DNA of 9,389 bases, from NCBI GenBank assembly GCA_029861675.1, contig JAOTYV010000184.1, positions 1 to 9,389 of the forward strand. Direction: 5' to 3'. The notes below the pieces were generated by a model, which saw only the letters and a list, made by a program, of their open reading frames with translations, had not been told where the DNA came from and did no database searches. Source of the stretch: Alphaproteobacteria bacterium (GTDB lineage Bacteria; Pseudomonadota; Alphaproteobacteria; UBA8366). How positions within the stretch are numbered: position 1 is the stretch's first letter; each line of letters opens with the position of its first letter. A program made the position numbers and the translations under genes. Of the stretch, positions 6,937 through 9,389 are shown in pieces.

Positions 6937-7161
6937 TCAGTACAGCGACATTTCCTCGTTGGGGCAAACGTCCGTTACCATGTCGTCGCCCGCAAGCGTA
7001 TCCGCGAGGTCGGCGGGGCCGAGCACGCCGTAGACGATCTCGGTCTCGCCGAGCGGCACCGGCCGGTAGTCCGCGTCGACGGTGCAGCCCAGCGGCGCGA
7101 GCTTGTCGCGCAACTGTTCCAGGCTGACCGCGGCATCGGTGGTGACGAGCCATTTCTTCAC
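6937..7161 (-). CDS. Free-standing propeptide-like protein, probable inhibitor/chaperone of the adjacent S8 protease
   Basis: The 74-residue product starts at GTG 7161, 13 bp after the protease stop, with GAGGA overlapping that stop as a plausible ribosome binding site. It aligns by eye with the N-terminal region of the protease: residues 17-37 (LRDKLAPLGCTVDADYRPVPL) against protease 38-58, with nine identities in 21, and residues 62-74 (VTDVCPNEEMSLY) against protease 110-122, six identities in 13 with conservative changes elsewhere. The protease has about 26 extra residues between the two blocks. The small protein ends exactly where the protease version passes into the linker to its catalytic domain. 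Subtilase propeptides (inhibitor family I9) fold the enzyme and block it with their C-terminal tail, and free-standing I9-like inhibitors are known. An inhibitor or folding helper made with the protease is therefore likely. It has no signal peptide; cysteines are C26 and C66. Direct assignment to I9 is unproven. Confidence 0.75.
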   Translation of the reverse strand: MKKWLVTTDAAVSLEQLRDKLAPLGCTVDADYRPVPLGETEIVYGVLGPADLADTLAGDDMVTDVCPNEEMSLY

Positions 7162-7174
7162 GGGGCGTCGATCC

Positions 7175-8584
7175 TCAGACCATCATAATTTGGCTGTTGG
7201 ACAGAATATTGTAGCTGGCTGCGGCATTGACAATACCGTGGCCGTGATCGTGATCGAAGCCGATCGGGCCGACCGACATCGCGCCGGCGATCAATGCATC
7301 CTTCAGCTCCGGCGCGGTCAGATCGGGGAAGGCGCAGAGCAACAGCGCGGCCACGCCGGCCGCGACCGGTGTCGCCGCCGATGTGCCGTTGTCATAGGGC
7401 TGCGCGAAGCCGCCCGGCCGGCCGGGACCGAAATTGCCGAACAGATGGGTATAGGACGCGATATCCGGTTTGTCGGTGGCAAACATGCCCGGTCCCTGCG
7501 AGGAGTATCCGACCCGTTGATGATGCGCATTGACGGCGGCGACGGTGACGACCTCGTCCAGGCTGTTGGAGGCGTGGATCGAGCGCTCCGGCCCGATGCC
7601 GCTGCTGTGGCAGTTGCCGCTCGGGCATTCCTGGCCGCAATTGCCCGCCGCGAAGAACGCCGCCGCGCCGGACGCGATGACTTCCAGGACCTTGCGATGC
7701 TGGACATGGTTGCGGTCCCAGATCGGATGGCGCGGCGCTTCCGATTGCGGCGGCACGCCGGTGAAGCCGTAGCTGTTGTTGGTGAGGTGGGGCGTGCCGT
7801 CCTGGCGGCGCTGCTCGAGCACCAGTTGAAACATCTGCAGCATGCCGCCGGAATCGGGCACGCCGAGAAACGGATAATCGTAGAGCTGTGCGGCGGGCGC
7901 GGCGACCAGGATGTCCGCGGCGCACATCGACCCGTGGCTGGTAATCGGGGCCGCGCCCGGCGGGCGGATCTGCGACAGGTCGGAGCCGCCGATGACCGGG
8001 TACACGTCGCCGTTGACGCCTTCGTCGATGATGCCGACGACGATGTTCTGTCCGTGGAAACCGTCTTCCCAAATCGACTGGACGCCGAGCCGGTCGCGAA
8101 TTGTCGCGATGTCGACGCCGTCGCGAAACGGCCGGCAGTCGAGGCCGCCGCGGCTGCTCGGCCAGCCGAACAGGGTTTCGATGTCGGTCGGCGGCGCCAT
8201 ATCGCCGTCGCCGTTGCCGAACAGGGTCATCTTGGCGTTCGGCCAGACCGCCGCCACGTCTTCGTGCTTGGTCAGCTTGTCGAGGTTGCTGTGATCGATA
8301 TGGGCACAGATGACGTGGGTGTCCGACGGGGCATCGGCATTCACGGTGGGCGAGGCGAAGTCTGCGAAACTGAGGCTCGCGACCGCCTTTTCCGATGAAT
8401 CCTTGGTGAACATCGGGACCGGGGCGAAATCCCCCTGAATATCCAAACCGAGCTTGGCGAGGCTCTTGCCAAGCGCCTCCGACTGCGTCGTCGATTCCAT
8501 TTCCGAGCTCATGGCGGATCGATGCATGGCGAATGAATCGGAGCGCTTGTCGGCAATCTCAATCAGGACACTAATTTTGGACAC
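7175..8584 (-). CDS. Subtilisin-family (S8) serine protease, apparently cytoplasmic
   Basis: The 469-residue product has an S8 subtilase catalytic domain at about 175-460. The triad is D187 in VVGIIDEG (182-189), H217 in SHGSMCAADIL (216-226) and S402 in NGTSAATPVAAG (399-410), with oxyanion N315 in FFAAGNCG. The Asp block reads DEG instead of the usual D[ST]G, and the His block lacks the common HGTHVAG form. No signal peptide or membrane segment is present; the start MSKISVLIEIADKRS is not hydrophobic enough. Residues about 37-122 look like a propeptide-type domain, followed by a linker (123-175). Five cysteines (C150, C221, C316, C320, C325) include a CGQECPSGNC cluster right after the oxyanion Asn, hinting at a metal site or disulfide. 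GTG 8584 is well supported by GAGGAGG seven bases upstream (8592-8598). The next gene downstream encodes a stand-alone copy of the propeptide-like domain. The protease is likely active; its substrate is unknown. Confidence 0.92.
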   Translation of the reverse strand: MSKISVLIEIADKRSDSFAMHRSAMSSEMESTTQSEALGKSLAKLGLDIQGDFAPVPMFTKDSSEKAVASLSFADFASPTVNADAPSDTHVICAHIDHSNLDKLTKHEDVAAVWPNAKMTLFGNGDGDMAPPTDIETLFGWPSSRGGLDCRPFRDGVDIATIRDRLGVQSIWEDGFHGQNIVVGIIDEGVNGDVYPVIGGSDLSQIRPPGAAPITSHGSMCAADILVAAPAAQLYDYPFLGVPDSGGMLQMFQLVLEQRRQDGTPHLTNNSYGFTGVPPQSEAPRHPIWDRNHVQHRKVLEVIASGAAAFFAAGNCGQECPSGNCHSSGIGPERSIHASNSLDEVVTVAAVNAHHQRVGYSSQGPGMFATDKPDIASYTHLFGNFGPGRPGGFAQPYDNGTSAATPVAAGVAALLLCAFPDLTAPELKDALIAGAMSVGPIGFDHDHGHGIVNAAASYNILSNSQIMMV

Positions 8585-8761
8585 CTTGAATCCTCCTCGT
8601 TGAAAGATCCACTATAGCGTGAAATTTTGACCTCATTATGTCGTTTGTGTGCGGATACGCCCGGAAATCGTCGCACGTGTTGACGGCGGGGCGCATCGCT
8701 GGTCTTTCTGTCGGACCATGGGGGCGCGCTCCAGAAAACGTAGATCGGGGGTGAGGGGCAG
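8585..8761. other. Divergent intergenic region
   Basis: This 177-bp gap separates the divergent protease and hydrolase genes, so promoters for both should lie here. The left part (8600-8640) is relatively AT-rich, and TATAGT on the minus strand (8613-8618) could be a -10 for the protease, but I find no matching -35. A strong ribosome binding site for the protease lies at 8592-8598. No convincing terminator, operator or RNA gene was seen. Confidence 0.4.
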
Positions 8762-9389
8762 GTGACGAGCGGTAGCGATATTCGCGTCGATGTTGCGCAC
8801 GGCGTTGCCGTGGTCACGCTCGATCGCCCGGCGGCACTGAACGCGCTGACGCTCGGCATGATCCGCGACCTGCATCCGATTTTGGATGCCTGGGCGGACG
8901 ATCCCGCGGTGCGCGCCGTCGTCGTGCGCGGCGCCGGCGACAAGGCTTTCTGCGCGGGCGGCGATATTCGCGCGCTTTACGATGGGCGCGGCGGCGCCGT
9001 CACCGCTGAATTTTTCCGCGAGGAATACCGGATCAACCGCCGCATCTTTCACTATCCGAAGCCCTATATCGCGTTGATGGACGGCATCACCATGGGCGGC
9101 GGCGTCGGTCTGTCGGTCCATGGCCGTCATCGCGTCCTTTGCGAAGCCACGATGTTCGCCATGCCGGAAACCGGGATCGGGTTGTTCCCGGATGTCGGCG
9201 GTTCCTATTTCCTGCCGCGGCTGCCGGGCGAGATCGGCCTGTATCTGGCGCTGACCGGAAGCCGGTTGCGCGCCGCCGATTGCCTCTATGCGGGCATCGG
9301 CGATGCCTATGTGCCGGTGGACCGGCATGACGCGGTCATCGACGTGCTGCGGGACGACGCGGAGCCGTCGGCGGTGTTGCGCGAAGCGT
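8762..9389 (+). CDS. 3-Hydroxyisobutyryl-CoA hydrolase (3' end outside window)
   Basis: The first 209 codons of a crotonase-fold enzyme of the 3-hydroxyisobutyryl-CoA hydrolase type (EC 3.1.2.4), which releases 3-hydroxyisobutyrate from its CoA thioester in valine breakdown. Visible signatures are LDRPAALNALT (20-30), AFCAGGDIRALY (62-73), the oxyanion-hole loop MDGITMGGGVGLS (106-118) and MPETGIGLFPDVGGSYFLPR (134-153). E136 and D144 have the same spacing as the catalytic Glu/Asp pair of human HIBCH (E169, D177), which separates this group from simple enoyl-CoA hydratases. Family members are about 350 residues, so roughly 60% is present. An in-frame TAG at 8741-8743 leaves GTG 8762 as the first possible start; GAGGGG at 8753-8758 is close (three bases), with a G-run further upstream. 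It diverges from the protease gene and has no obvious link to the central operon beyond both being catabolic. Confidence 0.92.
   Translation, partial: MTSGSDIRVDVAHGVAVVTLDRPAALNALTLGMIRDLHPILDAWADDPAVRAVVVRGAGDKAFCAGGDIRALYDGRGGAVTAEFFREEYRINRRIFHYPKPYIALMDGITMGGGVGLSVHGRHRVLCEATMFAMPETGIGLFPDVGGSYFLPRLPGEIGLYLALTGSRLRAADCLYAGIGDAYVPVDRHDAVIDVLRDDAEPSAVLREA

Noticed and set aside
6923..6955. Possible bidirectional terminator between the convergent DUF2848 and small inhibitor genes
   Set aside because: Only a four-base stem (GTCG/CGAC) could be drawn, without a T-run, and it overlaps the coding end of the small gene.
7082..8398. Plus-strand open frame (438 codons) opposite the protease
   Set aside because: The protease strand has the full triad and a strong ribosome binding site; the opposite frame has only biased composition.
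8638..8754. 38-codon open frame ending 7 bp before the hydrolase start, a possible leader peptide
   Set aside because: It has no ribosome binding site and no run of regulatory codons, and its composition looks random.

Overview
This is a GC-rich bacterial window with short intergenic gaps, GTG as well as ATG starts, and catabolic gene families common in Alphaproteobacteria. An alphaproteobacterium (perhaps Rhodospirillales-like) is an inference from gene content and composition only. No rRNA, tRNA, CRISPR array or mobile element was seen.

Left end (1-1188): the last codons of a rightward gene (2-109) converge on a leftward gene for a small exported protein (194-993). The second gene is readable only across an apparent one-base frameshift near 411-430. 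The 195-bp gap up to the next gene (994-1188) contains an AT-rich stretch with a candidate promoter and two dyad symmetries.

Centre (1189-6922, + strand): five closely spaced genes look like one operon. In order they are a UbiD-family decarboxylase, an HpaB-type flavin-dependent monooxygenase/hydroxylase, a small ChrR-like cupin, a second and very different UbiD-family decarboxylase, and a DUF2848 protein (FAH-like fold family). The parts suggest an oxidative route for an aromatic or heteroaromatic (poly)carboxylate: decarboxylation, hydroxylation, possible ring cleavage or oxidation by the cupin, and hydrolysis or tautomerisation by the DUF2848 protein. The substrate cannot be read from the sequence. 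The prenyl-FMN synthase (UbiX), the flavin reductase (HpaC), a transporter and a regulator are not in the window.

Right part (6937-8584, - strand): a subtilisin-family (S8) serine protease without a signal peptide is followed 13 bp downstream by a 74-codon gene. The small product closely resembles the protease's own N-terminal propeptide-like region and stops just where that region would join the catalytic domain. This looks like a protease with a free-standing propeptide-type inhibitor or chaperone, and it is the most distinctive item in the window.

Right end (8762-9389, + strand): the first 209 codons of a 3-hydroxyisobutyryl-CoA hydrolase (valine catabolism) diverge from the protease gene and run off the window.
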